Shown one piece after another: positions 23,020-35,084 of a DNA stretch of 64,000 nucleotides. Within the stretch, counting starts at the first letter, position 1. Each line of letters opens with the position of its first letter. The notes under the pieces are model-generated. The model ran no database searches, was not told the DNA's origin, and was given only the letters and a program-made list of their open reading frames with translations. The position numbers were made by a program, and so were the translations under genes. Source of the DNA: Pyrrhosoma nymphula (taxonomy: Eukaryota > Arthropoda > Insecta > Odonata > Coenagrionidae); contig OY754330.1 of the NCBI GenBank assembly GCA_963573305.1, positions 3,410,001 through 3,474,000 of the forward strand, written 5' to 3'.

Positions 23020-23385
23020 AAAAGATAACACTTTGTTAGTTAAACACTACATTAAATGCTACCTCAACCGGTTTCGACGTTTTCGCGTCATTTTCAAGAG
23101 GGAGCTCTTTTCATTTTCCTCTTGAAAATGACGCGAAAACGTCGAAACTGGTTGTGGTATCATTTAATGTAGTGTGGAAAATACTAAGTCTTATGAACTT
23201 GTTTCTTTTTTTCGGGTTCTACCGTGGTTGGTTGCTGTGGTGATGACAACAGTTTCACTGGACCAACTGCCAGCGAAACTGTTGTCATCACCGCAGCAAC
23301 CAACGCGGTAAAACCCGAAAAAAGAAGGAAGTTCATCGTAGACCACCGCGAAAATCTTCGTCCTTACAAAGTGTTATCTTTAATT
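23020..23385. repeat. nested fold-back structure with two inverted-repeat pairs
   Basis: Three levels of symmetry are visible. An outer pair, AAAGATAACACTTTGT (23022) and ACAAAGTGTTATCTTT (23366), encloses two hairpins. Hairpin one (about 23042-23175) has ~60-bp arms with CTTGAAAATGACG and CGTCGAAAC, a degraded hammerhead-like core. Hairpin two (about 23190-23336) has arms of more than 60 bp built on TTTTCGGGTT and GTTGCTGTGGTGATGACAAC, with an 8-base spacer. No coding capacity. Confidence 0.8.
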
Positions 23386-23389
23386 GATG

Positions 23390-24588
23390 ATGTACCTCTT
23401 GATCTTTGGTTCAGGTTGTTTATATGTGATTACGTTCTCTTATTACTGGATATTAAATGTTTGACTTCCTTGTGAAAAACAATGCTCACGAACGAAGTAT
23501 AGAACATGTGATACGATCATGTATTCCTTTAGTAACAACCTCCTCTAACGCTCTCTTGTGAAGACTCGTCGCTTATAAAGTTGGTCTAGATTTTTTTTAA
23601 CGAGAATGAATGAATTTTTCATCTCCAGACAACTTCGTGAGCCGTTTCTTACATCGCCCCTCCCCAACGGTTCCTTATTGTTGATCCCCCCAAATGCTAT
23701 CAGTGGATCTCAGTCTGTATGACGTAGGCACTCATTGCAGAACTGTATTTCATGTACTGACCCGCATGCAATAATATGCGTATTTATCTACTTGAGTTAT
23801 ATCTGCATAAGAATTCGTTTGGCTAGAGCGGTCATCCATCCTAGGGGTAAAAGCCAAGTGAATGAATTGTGAGTTTTGTCATTTATTGGCACTGTATTTG
23901 TTTCTGGCAGTTGGTATCGATTCTGGAACGCGTCACGCACATAGGCAATGAAATACAGTCTCCATTATCCATTTTAAGCGTACACGATGAGAAAGTAGGT
24001 ATAATGGCAATACCAATTGAGACATTATGGTTAGGTTGAGAGATATGCGCTGTGGGTAATTACATTATTGGCTCTCAAATGCTTTTATTAGTTATAAGTT
24101 ACAGTTTAAGGCTTACATTTGTGAAAACGCGAGTCACAAAATAATTTCTCGCTTCGCACATACATACATTCCACACTTTTTCATTTTTTACCGACCACGG
24201 TGTCGACATACAATGTCATTTTTCTTTAATTAGTAGTATTAATAGAATGTCTCGAATTCTTCCTGTGTACTAACTCTAATATCTCTGTACCTTTGTGTAG
24301 TTTCGAAACACACATCAGGATTCGAAGTTTCTATAACATATTCGTTGGATATATAGTATAGTATTTAAGTACATGTAAGTGAGTGAAAACGCACCCCCTG
24401 CCGCGCTCCCTTGACGTGGCTTTCAGGGAGTATCGGCGTGGATGTAGACGTGTGGGTCCATCGTCATCCTGGTTGCCATCGATCGGGCGTCTTCCAAGAC
24501 ATTCGACGTTGCGTCTTTGTTTTTCTCTCCACGGAAGGAGAACACGCCGACCGCGGCGGGGCCAACACACCGCTTTTAAACCTTTTTG
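23390..24588. other. no recognisable gene
   Basis: Intronic or intergenic AT-rich DNA with a GC-richer end (24380-24570). No supported features. Confidence 0.35.
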
Positions 24589-25169
24589 AAGTGTGGTTTG
24601 AGCGAGATAGTAGCACCCATAGTCATTCATAATTGAGACAATATATTCGAATTTTATTTTATAACTTAAGCATCTTTAAGAAGTGTGAAGTAAATATTGT
24701 AATATTGATGGCGCAAATACATAGTTACATACTTATGACAAAAATTCTGAGCAATTAAATAATTATATATCTACAGAAGTCTCTAACTTGACTCATTTTT
24801 TCACGCCGCACGGCTAAAAAGCCTTTCAAAACAGAAGGTTTTTTGCGATTCTGTAAAAAATTACTTCGGTGAGTAATGGATTAATTTTTATATGTAGTTG
24901 AGAAAGCATACAAACTACACTCAGTTTTTTTCCCGAAATATAGGTGTTATATAGTCCTATTTTTTTTTTCAATATTCTATCCCTCTGGAGTGCACAGCCG
25001 TAACCTATATCCCATGTAAAACAGTTTATATATTTACAGACGAGTAGCTCGAAGAGTAGTTCGGCAATGGGTTAATATTTTGGAAATGTGGGAGTGTTTT
25101 CCTTTAAAATGACGTCAAATTAGTCAAATTCTGGGTGAATTCATTTATCCCTCAAACTTTATATCTTAA
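24589..25169 (+). mobile_element. M560 TIR element, copy B
   Basis: Left end AAGTGTGGTTTGAGCGAGA, right end CCCTCAAACTTTATATCTTAA (diverged). Shared internal landmarks include TTGATGGCGCAAATACA, CTTGACTCATTTTTTCACGCC and CTCTGGAGTGCACAGCC. Non-coding. It is more diverged than copy D. Confidence 0.8.
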
Positions 25170-25737
25170 AGAGATCCATCAACATCTTCCACCACCCCTC
25201 TATTCTCGGCGGAGAGACGGACACTTCCGGCACGATCGGATTCGGGCCGGAAGTGATGTGGGCCCACATCTATTCGGGAAGACGCGCGTTTTTTTTCGGC
25301 TATCGGCCGCCTTGCGACCCAGGTTGCCGTGGATTTCCAGCGCCTGCTTCTCTCTCGTCGATCTTTCACGTCCCTCGATCACCCTTTTCAATCGCCATCT
25401 GAACATTCTTCATTCTGAATGAATATTTTATTAATTCACAAGAATCATGTAGTTTTACAAACAAATATTGGAGGTGGTCATCACAAGAGAAATTAACATT
25501 GCATAGCCATCATCGACATATGTAAGTAATCCAAAAGCAAATCCGTACACAGTAGCACTATAAGGAAAGACATAAGAAAAATGAAACTAAACATAGCACA
25601 AGATATAATAATGCAGTAACATATAAGAAAACAATTGTTCAGAGTAAATGTTTAAAACATAGTTTCAACGTTCTCTGGTCAGCAATCCGTGATATATTTA
25701 CCGATGCTTCACCTCTTAAATCAAGTGTCACGGTAGG

Positions 25738-25970
25738 CATACTAGCGGTCCCTCTAACATTGGTTACATATCTGTATTGTAGTGCATATCTGTTTTGAGG
25801 CTTCGCCGCCTTCTGACCAACATTAATGCTAATTAGCGATCAATGCTGATGCATAAATCGTCGTAGATAAACAAACTTTAATAGGGTATAGTGTAATGCA
25901 TGTTGGTGACGACCACTCACCCCTTGCCACACACCCTTGAGAGGTGGATTTCAGGGTATTTTGTAGACAC
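25738..25970 (+). mobile_element. LINE 3' tail, family L-tail 1
   Basis: A 3' UTR fragment running from TAGCGGTCCCTCTAACATTGG to AGGGTATTTTGTAGAC. It is a diverged copy of the 3' end of the LINE whose RT C-terminus is at 29432-30400. Shared blocks include GAGGCTTCGCC and GGGTATAGTGTAATGCATGTTG. It is 5'-truncated as usual for LINEs. Confidence 0.75.
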
Positions 25971-26375
25971 ATGTATACATAATTTCGCTGGTGGCCCGAG
26001 ACTTGGCCCAGGAGTGGATTTTTTCTTGGAGAGGTAATTATAATCATTCTGAAAGACCGTCTTGAGTCGTTGGCAGAGGAAGCTCTCCTCAAATGCTAAA
26101 TCGAATAATGGCGAGGCGTCGGAAGTGTGTTTTACCGATTATTTTTTTGTGCCCCGGCGTGACTGGGAGAGACTGATTGAGTGGCCACGAGAGCGTGACG
26201 CGGCACGCGCGAGGTCGAGGTCAGCTGGTCACCACGAAGCACGAGACCCTTGTAATTGAACATACGTTTGTTTGTGGTCTGACATTCTGCTCCAGGACAC
26301 ACTACAAAGTAGTATTCAAACTGCATTCGTAAGGAGTTGACGACAAAGTGGAGTGAATGTTGTTTTTTGAAGACC

Positions 26376-26760
26376 GTTTTACGAAAGGGCACGACATGTG
26401 CACAACTTCGCACCGCATGTTTTTCTCAATCGGGCGTGCAATCATTTTCGAATTAGAGCAGGGGCTATTTTGCCACCTCGCATTCGGCTTGCTTTCTTGC
26501 AATTCACGGCTTTACACGATGCAATTTGAAATGCACGTTCGAACGTACATCAGATTGTGCAATTACGTGCCCCGTGTAAAACGGGGCAAGTTTCCACGAG
26601 GCAATTTGATCGCACAATTTGATGCTCAGAAATTGCGAGAAGGCGAGCACGGATTGAGAGCGGGGGCTGTTTTCCCATCTCTCGTTTATGCATTTTCGCG
26701 CACGCATTCTTGCGATTAACCGCGAGTACACCACAGTTTTAATGCACACCCACACAATAA
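26376..26760. repeat. MITE family ending in GTGTAAAACGG, copy 2 with internal repeat
   Basis: The left end ACCGTTTTACGAAAGGGCACG mirrors GTGCCCCGTGTAAAACGGGGC at 26565-26586. A segment starting ATTAGAGCAGGGGCTATTTTGCC (26453) recurs about 200 bp later (ATTGAGAGCGGGGGCTGTTTTCCC, 26653). The element is therefore partly duplicated in tandem. Non-coding. Confidence 0.6.
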
Positions 26761-26904
26761 CATAGGGTTGGAATCTGTAACCGATCGAAGGAAGAAATAC
26801 AGGTTAAATATTTTGCGCAAGTTCGAAGCGGACAATTTTATTCCGGACGTTCAACATATGTATTTTGCTAGAGCCCATGTACTACGGTAGAAGCGATTAC
26901 AGGA

Positions 26905-27408
26905 ATAAGATAATGGAAATAGACTTGCAGAACCAAAAGATTTAGAATTTCAATGCGTGCAATAAGGGATCATAATAGTTGCGTAAGATCAATCATATGA
27001 AACTCACACCCTCAATAGATAGAATAGAATTTTCACTTGTGTTTAATAACATAGTAGCATTATTAACACTTCACATCGCTAGATATGTCCGACATTAGTT
27101 CATTTTGTTCGTTGCATGAAGTAGTATCTCGTAGCATTCATAAATTAATAGCATTATTAATATTAACCACTAGATGTGTCTTTAGCATTGTAATGCATAT
27201 TTGCATGTTCATTTACGTATCACTCTCCCAGTTTCCGGTTGGACTGCGCACTTTTCTCCTGACTACTTTTTGGTGTCTGCGCCTAGCGCCAGGGGGATCG
27301 TGCGAGGTTCCGATTTGAACTGGGACGAGTGCTGCACGCCTGGCGTGGAATCACCCCGTGCCACACACCCTAGTGGTGGCTTGCGCGGTACTTCGTAGAT
27401 GTAGCTAC
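26905..27408 (+). mobile_element. LINE 3' tail, family L-tail 2, copy 1
   Basis: Homologous in inverted orientation to 35085-35600. It ends GGTGGCTTGCGCGGTACTTC then GTAGATGTAGC, almost the same terminus as L-tail 1, but the ~450 bp before that are unrelated to L-tail 1. It is followed by CAGATTGTGCC...GTGTAAAACGGCC, a GTGTAAAACGG-type end (27409-27448). Confidence 0.7.
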
Positions 27409-27448
27409 ATCAGATTGTGCCATAATGTGCCTCGTGTAAAACGGCCTT
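27409..27448. repeat. terminal fragment of the GTGTAAAACGGCC MITE
   Basis: CAGATTGTGCCATAATGTGCC followed by CGTGTAAAACGGCCTTAA matches the ends near 5268 and 26586. Confidence 0.5.
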
Positions 27449-27604
27449 AACTCATCGGTCTTGGGATACTATGGTAATTAGAGGGGGCCCTGCGAATGTA
27501 ATTCTGTCGTCTCACCCTACATTTGCAAGACGGAATGACAGAGGTAGTACTGCGACTGCATGAATTCCTATCTCCCACTAATGACTAAAACCATAGAAGA
27601 CGCC

Positions 27605-27905
27605 AGCACCGCACTTAAACAGCACGCCGTGCATGTTTTCTACATATGTATTGAGTCTCTGTCCATTTGTGTGGTTGCAAGATGGATGTATATTAGCGGT
27701 CCCTCTCCATTGTGATAATATCTGTAGTGTAGTAGTGCATGCTTGTGAGGCTTCGCCTCGTGACAAGCATTAGCGATTTATGCTAATGCATAATTAGTCG
27801 TAGTTACGCTAACTTTAATAGGGTATAGTGTAATGCATGTTGTTGAATACTCACCCCCTGCCACACACCCCTGAGGTGGCTTGCAGGGTATTTTGTAGAT
27901 GTAGA
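27605..27905 (+). mobile_element. LINE 3' tail, L-tail 1, ~300-bp copy
   Basis: Starts near CAGCACGCCGTGCATGTTTTC and ends TTGCAGGGTATTTTGTAG followed by ATGTAG. It preserves the site CAACCACACAAATGG / TAATATAC, useful for reconstructing the LINE copy split at 44.2/46.7 kb. Non-coding 3' UTR. Confidence 0.8.
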
Positions 27906-29431
27906 AGACTCACAGGAGGTATTAGTATATACTCGTCTACACTCCCTGGTAGTTAAACAATGAATTAACTTTACCATTAATTCAAATACGTCCGCACGTC
28001 CTACCCAAGAATACTTAGAGCGACTGCAGTGTCTTCTACGCCCAAATTACGAGCGAATATTTGGTGTGCTTTAGTGGACTATATATAAACGCGTTTGTCA
28101 CTTGTTTCAGCGTCCTCCCACGACTGCCTCGTCAATGTAATGTCAGTAATATATAATGCTCCAGAATAGAAGGCTATTGCTACTCCATCGAATTTCTTGC
28201 ACCAAAGAAGTCCTCATAGTTTTATATAATGGGGTGTCCCTAGGTATTGGAAAAATTCTTCGCACAGTTAAACCTTCGTCAAAACGTACACGAAAAAAAT
28301 GTCGTAAGGTTAAGTCCGTCTCTTGAAATTGGAACGATAAAATCATCGCAAATAACACACGACGTTGCTTCACAATTCCTCTACGCCTTCCACCATATAC
28401 TCACAAACAAAATCCATACCCATGTTGCCATTTTTATGTACCCTTCTGTACGTACGTACAAATGGTTATACTCCTTGTGTGTTCCCTCGTGTACGTTCAA
28501 ATGGTATCATTATGGTACAATGTGGTACCATTATGGTAAATAGAGTACCAATTCATGTTTAAAATAGGGAATCCTAACTGTATTTATCCTCGACCTCTTT
28601 TTAAAAATGGATGCAGCTTCTAAACTGCTGCGTTAACCAACAGGCCATACTTCAACTTATACGTACTTGTGTGTTTACGGGGCAGTGGGAGTTAAAGGTA
28701 GATCGGCGGGGAAAGACATAGGCCCTGTCCATTGCGAGGGAACCGCAGTTAAATAGACATGCCAGCCGAGCAGAAGAAGTTCAGCAATCGAAGTGCTTTA
28801 TTCATGGCACCCAAATGGAGAATTGCAATACGGACGAATCTATCGCCGTGCCGGTGGAACTCAAACCCGGACCTTAAGCGAGGGAAGCCTGGGCTCCTGC
28901 CACCACGCTGGAATCGTCTGCCTTACCTCGACGAAAAACAATTTAAGGAGAAACTAAGGTGCATGAGGGCAGATAGCCCTTCTCTTTCATGATTACTTTT
29001 GACTCTTTTTGTCAGTACTATAATAGACCTTCTGGTTTGGATGAAGAGTTGCAGTTTCAAAGTCGAGCTGTAGGAAGAAATTGTTAAAGAAAATAGGGGA
29101 GTTAACGGCTCTTAAGAGATTAGTAGAGGTAACCTTTTCCCGTCTGAAACTACCTTAACTGGTAGATCAGATCCCAGTGTAATAATCGTGGCCTAGCTTC
29201 CCCTGCCGCTCGCCCTTGCTGTCAATGTTGTTGGGGTTGTGTGTAGGTGGAAGGAAGCAAGGGCCGTCGAGCTTTGGATTTTGAGGCCCATCGCGCAAAT
29301 AAAAAGCCCCTTTCAGTAAAAAAAATAAATATACTATTAAACTCTGAATACGTTATTTTACGTAGAAAGGTAACAGATCATTGTTAACACAACATCAGCC
29401 CAATGCGAGGCTAGCACTGGCGCGGGATACA
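27906..29431. other. no supported gene; possible degraded tRNA-derived SINE
   Basis: Mostly unrecognised. On the minus strand around 28845-28925, a box-B-like GGTTTGAGTTCC and an upstream GTGGCAGGAGCC suggest a decayed tRNA-derived sequence. The ORF 28759-28992 crosses it and is not considered real. Confidence 0.3.
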
Positions 29432-30400
29432 CACTTACACCTACAAGATACCCTGCAAGCTACCTCAAGGGTGTGCCGCAGGGGGTGAGTAGTAACCAAC
29501 ATGCATTACACTATACCCTATTAAAGGTATTGAAACTACGACTATTGATGCATTTGCATAAATCGCTGATGCTTGTCAAGAGACGAAGCCTCACAAGCAT
29601 GCACTACACTATTGTTATGCTACCAATGTTAGAGGGACCATTTGTATTTATGTATTTGGCAACTACATAAATGGACAGAGACTCAAGACTTATGTAGAAA
29701 ACATGCACGGCGTGCTGTAAGTACTTTGTAGCAGATAAGGATACAAGTATTAGGGAAACTACTACTACTAATTTTAAGAGCTACACTACCCATGGACAAA
29801 CCTAGTTAAAAGTCTATTTTGGCAGCTGTTATAGTCTCTAATGGTTCGCGGGAAAAATTTTCAATATAAATATGTCCGTTGTACAGTCTACTATTAGTTT
29901 CCTAATTTTATTCTCATGATCTGATCTACCGTAGTATGTCGGATTTCGTAAAATATTATTAACGTCGTCAGAGAATAGACCGGTTTGGAACTTACATAAT
30001 AGATTGAGTCTAAATTTTAAATCGACGGTCTGAAAGCGTTTCCCATCCCAGTTGCTGCAAAAGGTCAGTAACACTAACGAGATTATCATAACGGCCTTTA
30101 AAATATCTTGCCGATCTTCGCTGCACGCGTTCTAACTCAGTTTCCAAGCCTACCTCATTAGGATCCCAAATACTGGCAGCATATTCCAAGTGGGGTCTAA
30201 CGAGGGAGAAGTACCAAATTTAACCCTAACGTTATCGTCGCACTTGCCAAGTACTCTTTTAACAAATACCAATTTACGATGATTAGCTTTGCCGGTATGT
30301 AATTTCCCGAATATGTTCACTCCACGAGAGAACATACTGTTTTCGTCCGACCTTGGGGTCGCCACTGGGAAAAGATGCAAAGCCGTTTTTTTATCGTCTT
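29432..30400 (-). pseudogene. LINE (CR1/jockey-like) RT C-terminus plus 3' UTR
   Basis: On the minus strand, 30380 to about 29860 gives the C-terminal part of a LINE reverse transcriptase in broken frames. Visible blocks are KLVFVKRVLGKCDDNVRVK, RRSARYFKGRYDNLVSV, TDLLQQLGWETLSDRRFK and VNNILRNPTYYGRS. These match the post-catalytic region (LEYASxxWDP, RRxARF, LxWxxLxxRR) of CR1/jockey-type LINEs. The 3' UTR continues to 29432 and ends in the L-tail 1 terminus. The element is 5'-truncated and dead, but it identifies all the L-tail 1 copies as LINE 3' ends. Confidence 0.85.
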
Positions 30401-30439
30401 TCCGACAAATTCATCTCCGCCAATCAAGACTTGTGGAGT

Positions 30440-30720
30440 GCGTACTCTGCTGTCCGGAAATCGCGGGTCATCCCGTATTGGAGGTCACCGCGGGGGGCGC
30501 CATCGGTCAGCGGCGGATAATAAGGTTCAGAAAGTGTCTCGTCGTGTGTCGTCACGGTCCCGCCGCCGCCGCCGTCTGCGAACGAGCGCGTGCTTGCGTG
30601 ACTCTTAGGGCGTGCGAACAAGTGCTGCCCCCCCTCCCGGGGAGCGGCGGGTCGATGCGGCGACGTGTCACCAAGTGTGACGTCAGAGCGTGGGGAGAAT
30701 AGTGGGGAGGGGCGCTGTTG
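30440..30720. promoter_or_regulatory. CpG-rich island with a palindromic CRE
   Basis: CpG density is high between about 30470 and 30700, including CCGCCGCCGCCGCCG near 30560, and a perfect CRE octamer TGACGTCA at 30678-30685. It lies directly beside the 5' break of the LINE at 30400. It could be an intronic alternative promoter or enhancer of the gene starting at 19919. There is no transcript evidence. Confidence 0.35.
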
Positions 30721-31439
30721 TGATCGACTCTCAGAAGGGGGCGACACAGTGCCACACAACTCGCTCAATGCACTTGTGGATACGTCACAGCCGTGGACCA
30801 CCGAACACGCCCCCCCCCTCCATCTCACATTTGAGTGGAGACTTCACGTTCGCAGAATCTGTCTCAACTCCCACGCGCTAATGATGTCGCCCTCCCTTGT
30901 TGTCGAGTCCAAATTTCAGCCAATTTCAATGTAGGTAATGGAGCCCTTAGGGTATATTTAATTCGAGATCTGAAGAAAAGGATGTCGTTCTTTCTGAGGA
31001 GACTACATAAGAACAGTTGAGAGGGAAGCCCAATATAGAGGGACTGGTGTGGGATATTGTCTCAGCATTTTTTAAGTACTTATGTTAAATTGTTGTAAGG
31101 AAATAATGCAACATTACTAACTATTTTTGGAGAGGGCCGTGGGTTTAAAACCCGGGATTATGTCCTTGACCATTTCAATCTAACCTTTTTCCCCATCCTT
31201 ATACATCTTTCGTATCTGACTCAAGAAGGCAAGTGCTGAACTGATTTTAAAACAAAATTTCCAATTAGATCCACTCGAGGCACGAAGGTTGCATGCTCAA
31301 ATGGTTCAGTTATTAGATTGGATCCGGTCGCTTGAGTTCGGAACTGGAACGGAGGGTATATTTATATCCTCGCTCTATCTACGGTAGTATCGAATCCATG
31401 AGACTAATTAATTGATAGGTAGGGCGTGTAATAAATTTA

Positions 31440-32830
31440 TTCGAGGATCATATAGAATATGCCAAGCGAAAAAAATAAAAATTGTAGAAACAAGCGAAAG
31501 GCACAAATTAAAACTTTCAATATTTCGGTGGTATTGGCATCCACCTTTCTCAGGGTAGAGAGTAGGAATGAGGAAAGGGATAGAGATTGAGGTATGGGAG
31601 GGGAAAGAGGGGGAGACGAAGGTGTAAGAGGGAGCAGGGAGAGATGAGATGAAGGGGAGGGAGAAACTAGTGCGATTTATTGAGTCCAGGGGGCGAGAAG
31701 ACCTGGTGGATCAAAATAAAAGAAGATTCAAGATCCTTGAGCTGAATGGGAGAGGAAGAAGGGGGAAGGGAAGCAAGTAGACCAACTTTAAAACTGTTCT
31801 TGAAAGTGGAGTTGTGGGAGGAGACGTGAATGGCGACAGGGAGAGAAACAGAGAGGGAGGGGCAATCGTTACAAGACGAGCGGTGCCCATTCATTCTAAT
31901 GTTGAGAGGAGTGGTGGATAAGCCAATATAAGAAGAAGGGCAGTGTTGGCAGAGGAGGATGTAGACAATGTTAGGCGTGGTGCAAGAGGGTGAGAGGACA
32001 GAAGGGAGGGGAAAAGCGAGGAACTTGTCCGGCAAGGGCTGGGTGATGAGGATGGCGCAAGTTTTACATCGTGGGCGGTTTGCACGGGGTAGGAAGGGAT
32101 TTGGTGTGGTTTGAATGATTTGGACAGGGGTCTGGTGATTTTTAAAATGGCGGATAGATTGGGGGGGCGTCTGAAGCTGAGAGAGGGACATTGGGGGAAT
32201 ATTTTGGAAGTGGTTAGGTTGTCCTAAAGGATAGGGTAGAGGTTTTTAATAATGCGTCTAAAGGAGTCAACACCAGGGAAGTAGGTGATACAGAGGGAGA
32301 TTTTGTGTTGAGAAATGCTATTAGTGGGAGTGAGTTTTTTGAGGATTTTATTATTGAGAAGGTGCTCTGGATAGCCTCTGCGAAGAAGAGATTGATGGAG
32401 GATAGTGAGGAATTTATCGAGGGAGTCAGGGTTGTTGCAGATTCGGTGGCCGCGAATAGAAAGGGAGTAGGGGAGGGACCGTTTAGTGTGGGAGGGGTGG
32501 CAGCTCTTGTAATGGAGGTATTGTTGTTGGTTGGTGGGCTTGATATGAACGGAAGTGCTAAATTTGCGGTCAGAGAGGGAGACGTTTAAGTCTAGAAAGA
32601 TGACGTTAGAGGGAGAGATGTTAGAAGGAGAGAGAAGAGAAGAAATAAAAGAATTAAGAGAATTAATACCATGTGACCACAGAAGGAAGATGTCGTCAAT
32701 GCAGATGTAGATGTAACGAAGCCAGAGAAGAAGGTTTTAGAAAGCATGAAGATAGAAATGATTGTTCATAATGTACTCCGGTCGTGTTGACATTTTGCAG
32801 ACAGAATAGTTCAAGACAGGAAAAACAATT
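31440..32830 (-). pseudogene. Penelope-like element, RT C-terminal half, GIY-YIG domain and 3' end
   Basis: Minus-strand reading. Near 32720 the RT motif C reads RYIYICIDDIFLLW. The usual YIDDIF is preceded by four extra residues, from a TACATC-type duplication, and the Tyr is replaced by Cys. STSVHIKPTNQQQYLH, HTKRSLPYSLSIRGHRICN and YFPGVDSFRRIIKNLYPIL follow. The open frame 32191-31667 holds the GIY-YIG nuclease: NIVYILLCQHCPSSYIGLS with Cys pair, then RMNGHRSSC, ending PPGLNKSH. The 3' end (31535-31560) carries CTGAGAA-GGTGG...CCACC-GAAA, a hammerhead-like core with one core change. The 5' part is missing. Confidence 0.88.
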
Positions 32831-32879
32831 ACAGGCTATTTTAAAAAGATCTCATGGCCCCAAAAGGTCCCGAATTTGA

Positions 32880-33310
32880 TGGTATACGCTATATGTATTG
32901 GGTTTTGTGCAGTTTCATTTTTTTGTTTTTTAAAATTACTTCCGCTAAAGAATGGAGTTTATAATTATTTCAATCAATTTATCTTTTACAATTCGTGTTT
33001 GTCTGAAAATCTGAATTTTAGCTGCCAAAACGCACATGTTTCCCTGAAATCAACAATAGCATATTTCCCTGACAGCCAGATTTTGGTATTTAACGCATTT
33101 AAAATTAATTTTGATTAGTTAAGCGGATTAGAAATGCTTAAGCATTGGGTTTTATGCTGTGGTTCTTTATTTTTCTTTTTAAAAAAACTACTTTTACTCA
33201 AAGATAGAGAGTTAAAATTTATTTTATCAGATACTCGAAAGGATGAATTTTCTCGTTTTTTCAATTGATTTTCATTTAGGCGTTGTATTTGTCTGAAAAT
33301 CGCACTCACA
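32880..33310. repeat. degenerate two-copy tandem repeat, ~247-bp period
   Basis: Blocks GTATTGGGTTTTGTGC (32895) and GCATTGGGTTTTATGC (33143) recur in order. Each is followed by a TTTTTAAAA-type tract and GTNTTTGTCTGAAAATC (33000 and 33290). The copies are diverged, so the duplication is old. Non-coding. Confidence 0.6.
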
Positions 33311-33940
33311 GCAAATCATTTATATATGCACACAATAATTAATAACTCTGTAGTCTGTTTTGACAAACACTTAGTATAACCCCTCCCCTCTTAGTATATG
33401 ATGAGTTACGAAGGAAGTGGGATATCCCGATTAACGCCACTGGGCAATTCAACTAGTATAAACATAATGTTTCAATGTGTGCTCGATTTTTAAGCGTTTG
33501 AAGAATTTTGAGTTTGGCGTTCCGTGTTTCTCAACCATTCTGCCCTTGCATCCGTTTATCATCGACTGACTCGCTAATTGCATCGCCCTTCGCGCGTGGC
33601 TCCACCTATGCGAAGAATTCACCGATGGACTCGAGGAAGGATGGGTCATGTCGAATGCGCTGCTGTTTCCTTTCCAAACGAATGCTCTTAAGTTGGCTCT
33701 TGTCCGTTTTCTCTTGCGCTGCGAGACTCTTGACCTTGAGGGGATATCATTCAATATTTACATACTAGTCTCAAAACATCTGGTGGTGAATTAAGAGTCA
33801 GCCAAACTAAAAAAATATCATTCAACATCACTTAAGTACGTAGGGAACACCCATTTAGTATGTATGTACTTGCGGGTGCCTTAATCACCTGTTGACGACG
33901 CTTAAAGAATTAAATCCCGTGTCGTGTGTGTTTTATATCA

Positions 33941-34485
33941 TTAAGGTAGTTTGTGCGAAAAATCACTTCACCTATAATTCGACGTCATTTTAAAGATAAA
34001 ACTCCCATCTTTTCAATAATATCAAAATATCAACCCATTGCCGAACTACTTTTCGAGCAATTTGCCTTAGAATATAAGCTGTTTTTTACATTACGGATGT
34101 GCGCTCCAGAGGGAGAATATTGAAAAAAATAGTAATTTCTAACTCCTTAATTTCGTCTTGAAACTAACGGTGTGCAGATTGCATGTTTTCTCAACTATTT
34201 ATAGAAATTATTTTATTACTCACCGCAGTAATTTCTACGGAATCGCAAAAAAACTATTTAGATGGCTTTGTAAGTCGTACGGCGTGAAAAAATGAGTCAT
34301 GTTAGATACTTATTTATATATTAACTTAATTACTGAGAATTTTTGCCGTTTACAACTTTATTTTTGCGCCATCAATATTACTATATATATTTACCTTTCT
34401 TACAGACGCTGAAATAAAAAAAATGAAAATCGAATATGGTCTCCATTATGACTAAGGGAATTTTCTCGCTCAAACTACCAGGTTA
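33941..34485 (-). mobile_element. M560 TIR element, copy C
   Basis: Starts TTAAGGTAGTTTGTGCGAAA and ends TCTCGCTCAAACTACC. Shared interior: GTGCGCTCCAGAGGGAGAAT, ACGGCGTGAAAAAATGAGTC, GGTCTCCATTATGAC. Non-coding. Confidence 0.85.
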
Positions 34486-35084
34486 GGTGTAATGAATATT
34501 ATAAAAGTTTGCATTCGTCCCGCTCTCCTCCCTCAGCTCCTTCCTGCGACCGAGAATTCAAATGTCTTCGCATCTTCATTCCTTCCAGCCACGTCGGCCC
34601 AATTAGAAAGAATGAGGCTGAACATGTTCCTTCCTTCTCGCCGAGGAAGAGGCGAACGCCTCTCTTCCCCCCGTGGAGGGAGCGCGAGTCGGGGGTTGAC
34701 TCCCTCCTGTTGTAACCACGACTTCTCCCACGCTCAGCCCCCCAACAGACTGCTCCCCCCCCCCTTTGCCGTCTGCCCCCAACAGAGATAGACCCCTCTC
34801 CGCCGCACCACGCCCCTGGTGGTGGGCCCCTGAGATGGTGCTGCTGCTGCTCTCACTCGGAGTGCCGTGTGACGAGGGGAAGAGGAGCGGAGCCTCTAAA
34901 ACCATTAAATTTTTTATTGCCGCTCTTATCGCATGTTTACTCGACGAGAGAGATGCGATGATCGGGGGGGGGCTGAGTAGGTGTTGCGTTTATCTTTATT
35001 TGTTCAAGGACTTTATTTATTCATTTAGACCAACAGGACTCCTAGTCTTCCCACTCCACGCGAAGTATAATTTTAATAAGGGTT
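34486..35084. other. no recognisable gene
   Basis: GC-richer stretch (34650-34870) with C-runs and overlapping chance ORFs on both strands. None has family similarity or splice context. Confidence 0.35.

Noticed and set aside
32305..32589. 94-aa plus-strand ORF
   Set aside because: Antisense of the PLE RT/linker region on the minus strand.
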